From the NCBI RefSeq assembly GCF_013367775.1, contig NZ_CP055157.1, forward strand, positions 992,001 to 1,056,000: a stretch of DNA of 64,000 bases. The letters are read 5' to 3'. The notes under the pieces are model-generated. The model did not search any database. It had not been told where the DNA came from and saw only the letters and a program-made list of their open reading frames with translations. A program made the position numbers and the translations under genes. The DNA comes from Microbulbifer sp. YPW1 (GTDB lineage: Bacteria > Pseudomonadota > Gammaproteobacteria > Pseudomonadales > Cellvibrionaceae). Positions 63,967 to 64,000 of the stretch are shown here, piece by piece. How positions within the stretch are numbered: the stretch's first letter is position 1; the number at the start of each line of letters is the position of its first letter.

Positions 63967-64000
63967 GTGTGCCCGGGTATCGCTGCTAGGCTTAAAAATG

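Overview
The window looks like a chromosomal segment of a marine, polysaccharide-degrading gammaproteobacterium, probably of the Microbulbifer / Cellvibrionales type. The evidence is the gammaproteobacterial character of the housekeeping genes (serA, pgk, fba, ybiT, rhlE, ompW, rarD, mltF), a Na+/H+ antiporter, secreted enzymes with Gly/Ser-rich linkers, and an operon that fits use of oxidised cellulose fragments. The genus is an inference from gene content. No rRNA, tRNA, insertion sequence, prophage or CRISPR array was recognised.

Region by region. 1-4.8 kb: the end of a secreted DJ-1/PfpI gene, a decayed LysR-gene copy, nhaA, an intact LysR gene, an NTF2-like gene and two VOC genes; the decayed and intact LysR genes carry the same promoter region, so nhaA lies between direct repeats. 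4.9-10.2 kb: an orphan caspase-like protein, a small membrane protein, rhlE, a GST, a WYL regulator and an amino-acid racemase. 10.2-15.5 kb: a palindrome-rich regulatory region and a three-gene operon of GPH sugar transporter, GH94 phosphorylase with the residue pattern of cellobionic acid phosphorylase, and exported SMP-30 lactonase. 15.6-19.3 kb: a group-42-like ECF sigma factor lacking its C-terminal extension, with SRPBCC and YCII genes, then PH-domain, DUF1294 and DUF4239 membrane genes. 19.4-22.8 kb: an AT-richer minus-strand island with an unknown gene and a two-gene unit pairing a caspase-like protein with a large Ser/Glu-rich protein of unknown function.

23.3-36.4 kb: a spermidine-synthase-like enzyme, a kinase-fold protein, ybiT, a cold-shock gene, ompW, a frameshifted AraC gene, an MsbA-type exporter, a VOC protein, a Tsx-like porin, lipoproteins, an EEP-nuclease-like protein and ridA. 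36.5-45.7 kb: an MltF-type transglycosylase with two binding domains, two tandem paralogous secreted serine hydrolases, a TerC protein, a SpoIIAA-like protein and a small secreted protein. 45.8-56.3 kb: central metabolism (PuuC-like aldehyde dehydrogenase, asparaginase domain, FAA hydrolase, serA, rarD, hydrolases, fba, pgk). 56.3-64 kb: a Tat-type flavin amine oxidase, a subtilase, a globin behind a perfect FNR/Anr box, a secreted small protein, an SPFH lipoprotein, a DUF350 protein and a transglutaminase-like protein.

The strongest leads are the cellobionate operon, the caspase-like/large-protein pair, and three separate places where a gene's last codons and stop codon are repeated in tandem.
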